From contig NC_018010.1 of assembly GCF_000265405.1 (NCBI RefSeq), forward strand, positions 3,245,501 through 3,309,500: a stretch of DNA of 64,000 nt, read 5' to 3'. The first letter of the stretch is position 1, and each line of letters begins with the position of its first letter. Positions 27,216 to 36,217 of the stretch are shown one piece after another. A program made the translations under genes and the position numbers. The notes beneath the pieces were generated by a model, which saw only the letters and a list, made by a program, of their open reading frames with translations, did no database searches and was not told the DNA's origin. Source of the DNA: Belliella baltica DSM 15883 (GTDB lineage Bacteria; Bacteroidota; Bacteroidia; Cytophagales; Cyclobacteriaceae).

Positions 27216-28187
27216 ATGGCAAGAGTATTAACAGGTATTCAAAGTTCAGGACGTCCGCATTTAGGTAATATTTTAGGTGCTATTGTCCCAGCTATTGAGC
27301 TTACAAAAAAAGATCAAAACGAGTCTTTTATTTTTATAGCAGACATGCATTCCCTTACCACGATCAAGGATGGCGATATTCGAAGAGAAAACACTTTAGC
27401 TGTGGCAGCTGCTTGGTTGGCATTTGGGTTAGATATTTCTAAAACAGTCTTTTATAGACAATCTCAGATTCCAGAAGTATCAGAATTGACTTGGTATTTG
27501 AGTTGTTTCACTCCTTTTCCTATGTTGGCCAATGCACATAGCTTTAAAGACAAGTCTGACCGATTAGCAGATGTGAATGCAGGACTGTTTACTTACCCCG
27601 TTTTAATGGCAGCTGATATCTTGCTATACAGTGCTGATTTGGTTCCCGTTGGAAAAGATCAATTGCAGCACTTAGAAATCTCAAGAGATATTGCTTCTAC
27701 TTTCAATCATAGAATTGATGAAAATATTTTGACGCTTCCTGAAGCTAGAATCAATGAATCTGTGATGATCATTCCTGGCACCGATGGCCAGAAAATGAGT
27801 AAGTCTTACAATAATTACATTGACATATTTCTTCCTGAAAAGGAATTAAAAAAGAATATCAATAGTATCATCACTGACAGTACTCCACTAGAGGAACCAA
27901 AAGATCCTGACACCTGCAATGTTTTTAAACTCTATTCACTTGTAGCATCTGATTCCCAAACTTCAGAGTTAAGAGCAAAATATTTAGGAGGAAATTTTGG
28001 CTATGGTCATGCCAAGAAAGAGTTTTTGAATTTGATTTTGGAAAAATACAAAGAGGAAAGAAAAACATTCGATTATTTTATGACCCATCCTGAGGAATTG
28101 GAATTGAAATTATCAGAAGGTGAATCTAAAGCTAGAGTTGTAGCTCGAGAAATGCTCAACCAAATCCGAGAAAAATTAGGTTTTTAA
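27216..28187 (+). CDS. trpS: Tryptophan--tRNA ligase
   Basis: A 323-residue class I aminoacyl-tRNA synthetase, normal size for TrpRS. The HIGH-type motif is GRPHLGNILG near residue 12, the KMSKS motif is DGQKMSKSYNNY near 194. Charges tRNA-Trp. Divergent from the DUF1573 gene, followed by a strong terminator. Confidence 0.95.
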   Translation: MARVLTGIQSSGRPHLGNILGAIVPAIELTKKDQNESFIFIADMHSLTTIKDGDIRRENTLAVAAAWLAFGLDISKTVFYRQSQIPEVSELTWYLSCFTPFPMLANAHSFKDKSDRLADVNAGLFTYPVLMAADILLYSADLVPVGKDQLQHLEISRDIASTFNHRIDENILTLPEARINESVMIIPGTDGQKMSKSYNNYIDIFLPEKELKKNINSIITDSTPLEEPKDPDTCNVFKLYSLVASDSQTSELRAKYLGGNFGYGHAKKEFLNLILEKYKEERKTFDYFMTHPEELELKLSEGESKARVVAREMLNQIREKLGF

Positions 28188-28189
28188 TC

Positions 28190-28225
28190 AAAAATGCCTG
28201 AATCAAAAACGATTCAGGCATTTTT
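28190..28225 (+). terminator. Intrinsic terminator of trpS
   Basis: Perfect 15-bp arms AAAAATGCCTGAATC / GATTCAGGCATTTTT with a 6-base loop; works in both directions. Confidence 0.9.
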
Positions 28226-28333
28226 GCTTTAGAGAAAGTCTCTATTGGATTAACTATTTAACTTACTCTTCTTACTCTTCACTAATCACAAATTAACTCA
28301 ATTACTGTTAACCAATTAACTTGATAACTAAAC

Positions 28334-28756
28334 CTATCTTGATCTCCAAAGATCTTTCAGAGAAAGTCCATTGATCTGCATCACAAATCGAGTTGGGTTT
28401 GGAATAAGCACAATTCTTACGTCTTGTTTATCAAATTGCTCAGATTCTATTGGCACACCTTCAGCACCTTTTACTTCATAAGAAACTATTCCATTCGCAT
28501 CCGGCAACATGGGAGTATAGGCATTTGCCAAATAGGCAGAAGGTAACAACACATCATTATCTGATTTTAGCTTTGCATAAATTTTTTCTAATTCTGCTTC
28601 CAATTTATCACCATATTCATCATTAAAATCATCTTCTAGATCATGGAGTTCTTCCTCAATATCATCATAGCGCTCATCTGCGTAGGTGATTTTACTCAGT
28701 GCGATTCTCTTCTCTACAATTGCCGTTAGGTCTTGATCCAGTTTCTTTAAATCCAT
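28334..28756 (-). CDS. Conserved acidic protein of unknown function
   Basis: A 140-residue cytoplasmic protein I do not recognise. The first 70 residues are a highly acidic helical stretch (ERYDDIEEELHDLEDDFNDE), likely a coiled coil; the rest (LPSAYLANAYTPMLPDANG, RIVLIPNPTRFVMQINGLSL) looks beta-rich. A -7-like TACCTTCG lies at 28784-28791. Single gene opposite trpS. Confidence 0.6.
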   Translation of the reverse strand: MDLKKLDQDLTAIVEKRIALSKITYADERYDDIEEELHDLEDDFNDEYGDKLEAELEKIYAKLKSDNDVLLPSAYLANAYTPMLPDANGIVSYEVKGAEGVPIESEQFDKQDVRIVLIPNPTRFVMQINGLSLKDLWRSR

Positions 28757-29008
28757 TGATTGATCTTGTTTTAATTTAAAATACGAAGGTATTGAATATG
28801 ATGAGTGATTCCAAAATATGAAAGAGTTTACAAGTTCATAAATCTAGCTTAATCAGCAATCGAACAAAATAATGTTCTTATTTTATTAAAAATTAGTTGA
28901 TTTCCAAGATTTGAAAGAAATTTAAGAAAAGATAATTTGCAATAATGATTTGAAATACATTTTTCTATTATCTTACTGCAATATTACCCATACAAATCCA
29001 TTTGAATA
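28757..29008. other. Divergent intergenic region
   Basis: 252 AT-rich bases between two divergent genes; a weak -7-like element serves the minus-strand gene, and no repeat or further gene is visible. Confidence 0.4.
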
Positions 29009-29635
29009 ATGAAAAAAAACCTATCAACAAGATTCAAGACTAAGATGTCTGTGATCTTCACTGCCCTGGTATTGTTGGCAGTTTCCTTCTCTTGCACTTC
29101 GATCGAAGAGCAGCCTACGCTTGACGAGAATGCCATGTTCAAAAAAGCATTCTTGGAAGAACTTGAAAACCTTAATTTCACCTCAAATCCAAATGCAAGA
29201 AATGGAAAAGTACCTTCCTTGCAAGTAACCCTTGCCGCATTAAGGATGACTGACAATTGGGTCCCTGCTGTAAAAGACAGAGCAACAGTATTTATGGCAA
29301 CTGACGAAGCTTATGCTGAGATTAATATTACAACAAAAAATCTTGCTGAAAACATTGATCTTGTGATGGCTGCAATTGGAAACCAAGTAATTTCAGCTAA
29401 AAAGTTTTCGGGAAATCAATTAGAATCTATTCAAGATGAACCTAATTTATTATCCATGTTAACAAGAGCACCGACATCTCTAACAGTTTCCAATTCAGGT
29501 GATCAACTAATTCTGACTGACACATTCAATCAAAGTGCAAATATTATAGGTACAGATTTCAAAGCAACAAACAGTGTAACTCACTTTATTGACAAGGTGT
29601 TAATTCCACAATTACCACCTCCGCCATCTGAATAG
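29009..29635 (+). CDS. Fasciclin (FAS1) domain lipoprotein
   Basis: A 208-residue lipoprotein candidate: the hydrophobic segment VIFTALVLLAVSFSC ends in a lipobox-like Cys. A single FAS1 domain follows, identified by ATVFMATDEAYAEINIT (usually FAPTDEAF) and the closing H2 box NSVTHFIDKVLIPQ. FAS1 modules mediate adhesion at the cell surface. Stands alone with its own strong terminator. Confidence 0.8.
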   Translation: MKKNLSTRFKTKMSVIFTALVLLAVSFSCTSIEEQPTLDENAMFKKAFLEELENLNFTSNPNARNGKVPSLQVTLAALRMTDNWVPAVKDRATVFMATDEAYAEINITTKNLAENIDLVMAAIGNQVISAKKFSGNQLESIQDEPNLLSMLTRAPTSLTVSNSGDQLILTDTFNQSANIIGTDFKATNSVTHFIDKVLIPQLPPPPSE

Positions 29636-29658
29636 AAAAAAATATTCTTATATCAATG

Positions 29659-29694
29659 AAAAAGCCCAGCCGGATATTCCAGCTGGGCTTTTTT
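29659..29694 (+). terminator. Intrinsic terminator of the FAS1 gene
   Basis: Arms AAAAAGCCCAGC / GCTGGGCTTTTTT with 11-base loop and T run. Confidence 0.9.
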
Positions 29695-29842
29695 GTATTC
29701 AAGTATACGCTTATTCAATCTCCAATCGAACAATAATATTAATATGTATATCCGCTTTCATGCTATTAGCTCCACATAAAATAGTGTAAGTACTATATTT
29801 GGGCTGCTGTTGAACCTAAGCCAATGACAGTTGACAACTTCA

Positions 29843-31522
29843 TCACTTTAGCGTCTTCTCGTGATTCTCTTTGATGATTCTTCTTAGTATTTTCCCCACA
29901 TTTGATTTGGGCAATTCATCTGTAAAGTAAACCTCACGTGGCACTTTGTAATTTGTCAAGTTTTCTTTGGTATAAGCTATTATCTCGTCTTCAGTGATTG
30001 ACTTGTCTTTCGCCACTACATAAGCGACTACCTTTTCTGTTGATTTTTCATCAGGCATACCTATGATCCCTACTTCGAGAACTTTTGGATGGGAAGCAAT
30101 GACATTCTCGACTTCATTGGGATATACATTGAAGCCTGAGACAAGAATCATTTCTTTTTTACGATCCACTATTTTTGCAAATCCGTCATTGTCAATCACA
30201 GCTATATCACCGGTTTTAAACCAATCGCCGATCATGACTTTCTCTGTCTCATCAGGCCTGTTCCAATAGCGTTTCATCACTTGTGGTCCTTTGATGCAAA
30301 GTTCACCCTTTTCTCCTATTTCCAGCTCATTCCCATCATCATCAATGACTTTAATGTCCGTATGTGGAAGTGGAACACCGATAGTGCCTATTCTTTCTGT
30401 TCCGTCAATTGGATTACAGGTGGCAACCGGGGAAGTCTCTGTCAACCCATAACCTTCGGCCAATGGAGTACCTGTAACCTGCTGCCAATTTTCTGCTGTA
30501 GCTTTTTGAACTGCCATTCCACCGCCCACTGCAATTTTCAATGAAGAAAAATCCAATTTCAAAAATGCTTCTTGGTTCAAAAGTCCATTGAAAAGGGTAT
30601 TAACACCAGTGAATACGGTAAATTTATGCTTGGAAAGCTCTTTTATAAATCCTGGCATATCTCTAGGATTGGTAATCAAGACATTGTGGGCACCAATTTT
30701 CATCATGGCAAGACAATTCACAGTCAGCGCAAAAATATGATAGAGCGGTAAGGCTGTGATCACGATTTCTTCCTTTTCTTTCAACTTAGGTTTCATCCAA
30801 GCTGAAATCTGCTGCATATTGGCAACAATATTTCCATGAGAAAGCTCAGCACCTTTGGATACTCCAGTGGTACCTCCTGTATATTGAAGATACGCTGCAT
30901 CATCTAAAGTCATTTCTTCCCTTTTGAACCTTGAGGAATCGCCTTGAGACATGACTTGTTTCCACTTGATTGCTTTAGGAAGGTTATAAGAAGGAACCAT
31001 CTTTTTGATGTACTTGACTACAAAATTGACTATTCCACCTTTTAATCCACCCAACATATCGCCAAGTTCAGTAACTATGATGTGTTTGGCAGGAATATCG
31101 TTTTGAATTTTCTCCAAATTAAAAGCAAAATTAGCCAAGATGACAATCGCATCAGCTCCAGCATCTTCAAATTGATGCTTCATTTCACTTGAAGTGTACA
31201 GAGGATTGGTATTGACTACAATCATACCTGAACGAAGCACACCAAACATGGCCACAGGATACTGAAGACAGTTAGGCATTTGTATGGCCACTCTGTCGCC
31301 TTTCTTCATTTTTAGATTATTCTGAAGGTAGGAAGCAAAAATTTTGGAATATTTATCAACCTCATTGAAAGATAGTGTTTTGCCCATACACTCATAAGCG
31401 ATGGCATCTCCATACTTTTGGACACTTTCTTCAAAAAGCGCAACGACGGAAGAATAAGCCTCAACGTCGATATTTTTATCTACTGATTGAGGATAAAATT
31501 TATACCAAGGATGATCTTGCAT
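29843..31522 (-). CDS. fadD: Long-chain fatty acid--CoA ligase
   Basis: A 559-residue AMP-binding enzyme, the usual FadD length. The AMP-binding P-loop is YTGGTTGVSKGAELSHGN near residue 215, the adenylate region EGYGLTETSPVATCNP near 360, and the linker region WFKTGDIAVIDNDGFAKIVD with DRKKEMILVSGFNVYP near 435-460. C-terminal Lys in PKSNVGKILRRII. Activates fatty acids to acyl-CoA. Neighbouring LCAD-type dehydrogenase fits beta-oxidation. Confidence 0.92.
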   Translation of the reverse strand: MQDHPWYKFYPQSVDKNIDVEAYSSVVALFEESVQKYGDAIAYECMGKTLSFNEVDKYSKIFASYLQNNLKMKKGDRVAIQMPNCLQYPVAMFGVLRSGMIVVNTNPLYTSSEMKHQFEDAGADAIVILANFAFNLEKIQNDIPAKHIIVTELGDMLGGLKGGIVNFVVKYIKKMVPSYNLPKAIKWKQVMSQGDSSRFKREEMTLDDAAYLQYTGGTTGVSKGAELSHGNIVANMQQISAWMKPKLKEKEEIVITALPLYHIFALTVNCLAMMKIGAHNVLITNPRDMPGFIKELSKHKFTVFTGVNTLFNGLLNQEAFLKLDFSSLKIAVGGGMAVQKATAENWQQVTGTPLAEGYGLTETSPVATCNPIDGTERIGTIGVPLPHTDIKVIDDDGNELEIGEKGELCIKGPQVMKRYWNRPDETEKVMIGDWFKTGDIAVIDNDGFAKIVDRKKEMILVSGFNVYPNEVENVIASHPKVLEVGIIGMPDEKSTEKVVAYVVAKDKSITEDEIIAYTKENLTNYKVPREVYFTDELPKSNVGKILRRIIKENHEKTLK

Positions 31523-31606
31523 ACTTTTTAAAATATTTTGGGTTTGTAATTGATTTAAGTTTTAGTAACGTTTAAATATAAAATAAATATGCACTTTTTA
31601 AAAGAT

Positions 31607-31638
31607 AAAGCCACTTTACTCAAAAATAAAGTGGCTTT
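31607..31638 (-). terminator. Terminator of the LCAD-type gene
   Basis: Perfect arms AAAGCCACTTTA / TAAAGTGGCTTT around 8 bases. Confidence 0.8.
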
Positions 31639-31659
31639 AATCCGAATTCATTCAGTGTT

Positions 31660-32823
31660 TTAATCCTTCTTCAAAATCTTTCTTGCAATCAATTCTTTCA
31701 TGATTTCATTTGTCCCTGCATAGATTCTCTGAACTCTTGCATCTGCATAGGCTCTAGCTACTGGATATTCCCACATGTAGCCATAGCCACCATGAAGTTG
31801 CACGCATTCATCGGCCACTTCACACTGCAACTCAGTCATGCTATATTTAGCAGCAGATGCCATTGCAGAGTCGACCAATTTTTCATTATGCATCATGACC
31901 AACTGATCGCAATAGATCCTTGCCATTTCTAACTTAGCAGACATCTCAGCAATTTTAAATCTTGTATTTTGAAAATCAGAAACAGTTTTTCCAAAAGCAG
32001 GACGTTCCTTTACATAATTTACAGTAGATAGAAAGGTTCCTTCAGCTAAGGCCAGTGCTGCTAAAGCAACAACTAACCTCTCCTGTGCAAGTTCTGTCAT
32101 CAAATATTTAAATCCTTCTCCTTCCTTTCCCAATAAGTTTTCTTTAGAAACTTTTACGTCTTCGAAAAACAATTCACAGGTATCTTGTGCATGTAATCCA
32201 ACTTTTTCAAAAGGTACACCTTTAGAAAAACCTTCCATATCTGTATCTACTAAAAAAAGGCTGATACCCTTTGCTCCTAAAGCTGGATCTGTTTTAGCTG
32301 CTACTACTACGAGATTACAGAGGTAACCATTGGTGATAAAAGTTTTTGAACCATTGATTAAATAATGATCTCCCATATCTTGAGCCGTAGCTTTGATATT
32401 TTGTAAATCACTGCCAGCACCTGGTTCAGTCATGGCTACGGCAGAAATCATTTCTCCAGAAACCATCCCAGGGATATATTTTGCTTTGGCAGCCTCTGTT
32501 CCATAATGCAATATGTAAGGAAAAACAATATCACTATGCAAAGGATACCCGATAGCAGGACCAGAACATCCACTTAATCCAAGTTCTTCTATAAAAAGTG
32601 CGTTGTAGCGAAAGTCCTCAATTCCCATTCCACCATATTGCTCAGGCGCTTGAAGACATAAAAATCCATTTTGTCCTAAATCAGTCCAAGATTCACGAGA
32701 AACCATTTTGTTCTTTTCCCATTCAGCATTCTTTGGACTGATCTCTTTTGCAATGTAATCTTTTACGGATTGTCTAAACATTTCATGTTCTTCCGTAAAG
32801 ATCGTTCTAGGTATTCCGTTCAT
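31660..32823 (-). CDS. Acyl-CoA dehydrogenase, long-chain (LCAD) type
   Basis: A 387-residue enzyme from the ATG at 32823 (MNGIPRTIFTEEHEMFRQ); an upstream ATG would add 21 unconserved residues. Flavin/substrate motifs are AVAMTEPGAGSDLQN and FITNGYLCNLVVVAAKT. At the C-terminus it reads RIYAGTNEIMKELIARKIL, where the usual YEGT Glu is Ala; LCAD and isovaleryl-CoA dehydrogenases share that change and use a Glu in another helix, here probably in TELAQERLVVALAA. Likely oxidises long-chain acyl-CoA. Next to fadD on the same strand. Confidence 0.87.
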   Translation of the reverse strand: MNGIPRTIFTEEHEMFRQSVKDYIAKEISPKNAEWEKNKMVSRESWTDLGQNGFLCLQAPEQYGGMGIEDFRYNALFIEELGLSGCSGPAIGYPLHSDIVFPYILHYGTEAAKAKYIPGMVSGEMISAVAMTEPGAGSDLQNIKATAQDMGDHYLINGSKTFITNGYLCNLVVVAAKTDPALGAKGISLFLVDTDMEGFSKGVPFEKVGLHAQDTCELFFEDVKVSKENLLGKEGEGFKYLMTELAQERLVVALAALALAEGTFLSTVNYVKERPAFGKTVSDFQNTRFKIAEMSAKLEMARIYCDQLVMMHNEKLVDSAMASAAKYSMTELQCEVADECVQLHGGYGYMWEYPVARAYADARVQRIYAGTNEIMKELIARKILKKD

Positions 32824-32983
32824 GTTTTTATTTGGGTTTATATTAATTTCAGAATTTTTAGTAGGTATAACGAAAATCGGTTTCATTTCAACAACGAAAT
32901 ATAGCAGTAACTTAACTAAATTCCAATAAATATTTGGTTGTAGATGGTTTATTTTCCATTTTTAATTTTTAAGCAACAAAGAC

Positions 32984-33015
32984 AAAAAAAGAGCTGATTG
33001 ATAACCAGCTCTTTT
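32984..33015 (-). terminator. Terminator of the M28 peptidase gene
   Basis: Arms AAAAGAGCTG / CAGCTCTTTT with T run on the minus strand. Confidence 0.8.
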
Positions 33016-33024
33016 ATTAACTCT

Positions 33025-34566
33025 TTATTTACCCCAAGGTTTTCTTGGGAGTTTAAGGTCCCGCTGAGCAGTATTATAGACCATTGCAGCAACAATGATC
33101 GCGGCTTGTGTCATATCACCTTGTTGCATCCTTTCATAAAGGTCCATATTCGTATGATAACCTCTTCCATAGTCTATCGGGTCTTGAATAAACTGAAACC
33201 CTGGAACTCCTACAGCATCAAAAGCTACATGATCTGTAGATCCTGTATTTCTTCTCGTGATCGTTTTTGCCCCCATTTCATGGAAAGGCTCAAACCATTT
33301 TTCAAAAACTGGAATGAGTTGATCGTTTCCTTCAAGATAGATCCCTCTGATTTTTCCTGAACCGTTGTCAACATTATAATAAGCTGAAATTTTATCCCAC
33401 TCTGCTTTTTTCTCTTGAGTTTGTCTATCTCCTACATACTTCTGTACATATCCTCTAGATCCAAATAAACCTTGTTCCTCTTCACCCCAAAGTGCAATTC
33501 TTATCGTTCTTCTTGGCTGCACATCCAGCGTCTTCAAAATTCTAATCGCTTCCATCATCACTACCACTCCTGCAGCGTTATCATTAGCCCCCGTTCCAGC
33601 ATGCCAGCTATCTAAATGTGCACCTAGCAAAACTAGTTCAGGCTTTAACGTCTTGTCAGTTCCTGGGATTTCTGCAAGTACATTATATCCTTTATAATCA
33701 TCATCTAACCATTCCACTTCGATTTCAGCCTCTAGGTTGACAGTTTGTCCATTTTTCAATAATCTCTCGATTCTTCCAAAATGTTCTAAAGCGATTTCCA
33801 TTTCCGGAAGTGTCTTGTTTTTTGCTGTGCTGTATGAACCGGCTCTTGTATGAAAGACTGTACCAAAATTCCCTCTTGTACCAGAGAGTTTCATTGCAAT
33901 CCCTTCTTCCATTAAGAACTCATTTACTTTTTGATCTAAAGCTCTTTGATCTCTCATTTGTTGAAGTTGTGCCGGTGTATATCTAGCACCTGTGGCCGCA
34001 TTGATGGTGATTTCCTTTCGGTTTTCAAGATCTTCATCCGTCAGTCTTCTCGCTTCAGGAGAAAAAGCTGGTGAAGTAGATAAAGTAGTTGGAAGCATAA
34101 CTACTTTACCAGAAAGCTTGTCTTTATATTTTTCAAAATCTGATTCAGATTGAATATCTACCAAAACAACTTCACTGCTGACAAGTCCATTGGTTCCTTC
34201 AGTCCATGCTTTAGGATAACCAATCAAAGGTGCATAATATGGGGTTTTCATTGCGATATATGACTTTTTCACATCCCAGCCTCTTCCAAACTCACCATAG
34301 GAATCGATTTTTACATTTTGTAAACCCCATTCTTGAAATTTGTCAGCCGTCCATTGTCTCGCCCTTCTTAGGTTGGTCGATCCTGAAAGTCTCGGTCCCA
34401 TCAAATCTGTCAGGTGAAATGCCAAATCTTGAATCTGAGAATTTCTTGTTCCTTCGGTTTTGATTTTGTACATCATTTCTAAATCGACATTCTCTTGAGC
34501 ATAAGAAGAGGATGTCCATAAAAAAGCGACAAATAGAATAAATGAAAATTGTACTTTTAGTTTCAT
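33025..34566 (-). CDS. M28 family zinc peptidase, exported
   Basis: A 513-residue exported peptidase (signal peptide ending TSSSYAQEN). A PA-like insert lies near residues 130-260; the M28 core begins about 290: GAHLDSWHAGTGANDNAAGV (His/Asp zinc ligands), ALWGEEEQGLFGS (catalytic Glu), NVDNGSGKIRG and the late HVAFDAVGVPGF, RGYHTNMD. Aminopeptidase or carboxypeptidase activity on peptides in the periplasm or outside. Single-gene unit. Confidence 0.9.
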   Translation of the reverse strand: MKLKVQFSFILFVAFLWTSSSYAQENVDLEMMYKIKTEGTRNSQIQDLAFHLTDLMGPRLSGSTNLRRARQWTADKFQEWGLQNVKIDSYGEFGRGWDVKKSYIAMKTPYYAPLIGYPKAWTEGTNGLVSSEVVLVDIQSESDFEKYKDKLSGKVVMLPTTLSTSPAFSPEARRLTDEDLENRKEITINAATGARYTPAQLQQMRDQRALDQKVNEFLMEEGIAMKLSGTRGNFGTVFHTRAGSYSTAKNKTLPEMEIALEHFGRIERLLKNGQTVNLEAEIEVEWLDDDYKGYNVLAEIPGTDKTLKPELVLLGAHLDSWHAGTGANDNAAGVVVMMEAIRILKTLDVQPRRTIRIALWGEEEQGLFGSRGYVQKYVGDRQTQEKKAEWDKISAYYNVDNGSGKIRGIYLEGNDQLIPVFEKWFEPFHEMGAKTITRRNTGSTDHVAFDAVGVPGFQFIQDPIDYGRGYHTNMDLYERMQQGDMTQAAIIVAAMVYNTAQRDLKLPRKPWGK

Positions 34567-34678
34567 ATACGTCTGGTTTTATTTTTTAATTGTTTGGAAT
34601 ATTGAATGAATCAAACTCGCTATCAAAAATGTCAAAAATTAGTTATCAAAAATAACCGTCAGTGTAATTTCAATAAAT

Positions 34679-34716
34679 AAAAGAGGCCTCCACTTTTGTA
34701 GAGGCCTCTTTTTTTA
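34679..34716 (-). terminator. Terminator downstream of the Ig-like exported protein gene
   Basis: Arms AAGAGGCCTC (34681) / GAGGCCTCTT (34701) with flanking A and T runs. Confidence 0.8.
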
Positions 34717-34729
34717 CTTAAAGTACGAT

Positions 34730-35323
34730 TTAAAAATAAAGTATTTTCTCTCTTCCTTTTGCATCTTTCAATTCTATTTTAATGCCTGTGGTAGAAATCC
34801 CTTTGAAATAATAATGCTTTATAAAACCATGATTCTCCCTAATCATTTCTTCATGCAGTAATCTTCCTTCTGGGGTTTTAATTTTCACTTCTACCCCAGG
34901 ATCTTCAAGTCCAAAAACGGCCAGTCTAATCCTATCATCTTCTACTACTCTTCCAGAAGCAACAAGTGGTAAAGAAATTGGAGCTTTTACCTCTTTTGTC
35001 TCAATCTCAAAAACTCGATTTTCAATAAATTGATCTTTTGAAATCGGTTTTACTTCTACTTGATATTTACCCTCTGGGAAAAGTGAAAGGTCAAATGGAA
35101 TTCTGATATCTGACTTTACAAATAATGTCCCTTGATGGATTTTTTTTCCTTTACTATCATTGATAGTCAACCTTACTTTTTTTAGTTCCTGTCCAAGATA
35201 AACCGTTATCGTTTTATCTTTTACTTGAACGTGTGACAATGCTTTTACAATGTTGTCATTTTCTGAGGCAAAAGTACTCGCTCCAAGGCTCAATACTAAT
35301 GCGAATGTGAATAGTGCTTTCAT
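34730..35323 (-). CDS. Small exported protein with beta-sandwich domains
   Basis: A 197-residue exported protein (signal MKALFTFALVLSLGASTFA). It is not a family I can name. The sequence shows strand-rich stretches such as KKVRLTINDSKGKKIHQGTL and FPEGKYQVEVKPIS, resembling the Ig-like modules at the ends of T9SS cargo, followed by a second similar half (VEVKIKTPEGRLLHEEMI, KIELKDAKGREKILYF). It lacks the conserved T9SS C-terminal signal ending. Separate transcription unit. Confidence 0.6.
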   Translation of the reverse strand: MKALFTFALVLSLGASTFASENDNIVKALSHVQVKDKTITVYLGQELKKVRLTINDSKGKKIHQGTLFVKSDIRIPFDLSLFPEGKYQVEVKPISKDQFIENRVFEIETKEVKAPISLPLVASGRVVEDDRIRLAVFGLEDPGVEVKIKTPEGRLLHEEMIRENHGFIKHYYFKGISTTGIKIELKDAKGREKILYF

Positions 35324-35691
35324 AATGTTTTTATAATTGGTTTATAATCTTTTAGCTTAAATCCATGATTTATACCAAATTATTTTAACCTGGAAAAAAT
35401 TGAAGCATATCATTATATTGACTTGAGTATAATCGAAAAAATCAAATCTCTTTAATTTCAAAAAACTGTTTCATATTTTGAACAAGCTCTGTACCAACTG
35501 TCCAATGTTGATACAGTTTTAAAGAAAAAACAGTCTAAAACCACTATTTCAAAAGTTGCGAGAACTTTGAAAATAAATGAATATAATTATCAAAAAATCC
35601 TAAAAATGGTAAACAAAACTTATAAAAAACAAAATCATCTGCACGATTCCGTACAGATGATTTGAATATAATGAACATTTTTAGATCAAAA
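35324..35691. other. Intergenic region with a possible remnant reading frame
   Basis: 368 bases. A terminator-like hairpin ends it (35632-35663). On the plus strand an open frame without ATG ends at 35663 and would encode a Lys-rich helical segment (TVLKKKQSKTTISKVARTLK...); it has no start and no known relative. Otherwise AT-rich with no repeats. Confidence 0.35.
35632..35663 (-). terminator. Terminator of the thioesterase/OmpA/DHS-like operon
   Basis: Arms AAATCATCTG / CAGATGATTT with 12-base loop. Confidence 0.7.
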
Positions 35692-36207
35692 CTAATTTTC
35701 TTTGAGCCTATTTTTAAGAAATTTTACTCTTTGGGCTATGGTCATTTCAGAAATATCTAAATTCTCTGAAGTGGCTTGTAAAAAATCATTTACAGCTCCA
35801 GCATGGTCTGTTGACAAGCCTTCTTTAACCGTCACATAGCGCATTGTTGTCCAAAGTAATGTTTTCAACTCTTTACTTGTATCATCGGTCATGTAATACT
35901 CCAACACCACTGTGTTTTGATTATACCAAAGTAACCTACTTCTGATTCTTACCCACTCTCCTACTTTTGCAGGCTTTACGTAAGCAATATTGTGATTGTA
36001 CACTACCCAAGCAGCTTTGTACTTCTGGATGAAATCAATCATCTCAACGCCATATAACTTTGGAACTTGATCTTCTCTGGCATTGAAGAAATAATCAAAA
36101 TATTTCGCATTATTCAAATGTTGAAGTGGGTCACAATCCTGAAACCGGATGACTACTCTACTTTCTGTTTCCTTTGGATAATGTCTATCTTTATTATATT
36201 CGAACAT
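35692..36207 (-). CDS. Acyl-CoA thioesterase (hotdog fold)
   Basis: A 171-residue hotdog (4HBT) enzyme. The N-terminal RFQDCDPLQHLNNAKYFDYF holds the catalytic Asp (DCDPLQH) and the hotdog helix; NHNIAYVKPAKVGEWVRIRS and VLEYYMTDDTSKELKTL form the strands. Cleaves acyl-CoA thioesters. Third gene of an operon after OmpA (gap 10). Confidence 0.85.
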   Translation of the reverse strand: MFEYNKDRHYPKETESRVVIRFQDCDPLQHLNNAKYFDYFFNAREDQVPKLYGVEMIDFIQKYKAAWVVYNHNIAYVKPAKVGEWVRIRSRLLWYNQNTVVLEYYMTDDTSKELKTLLWTTMRYVTVKEGLSTDHAGAVNDFLQATSENLDISEMTIAQRVKFLKNRLKEN

Positions 36208-36217
36208 ATCAATTTTT

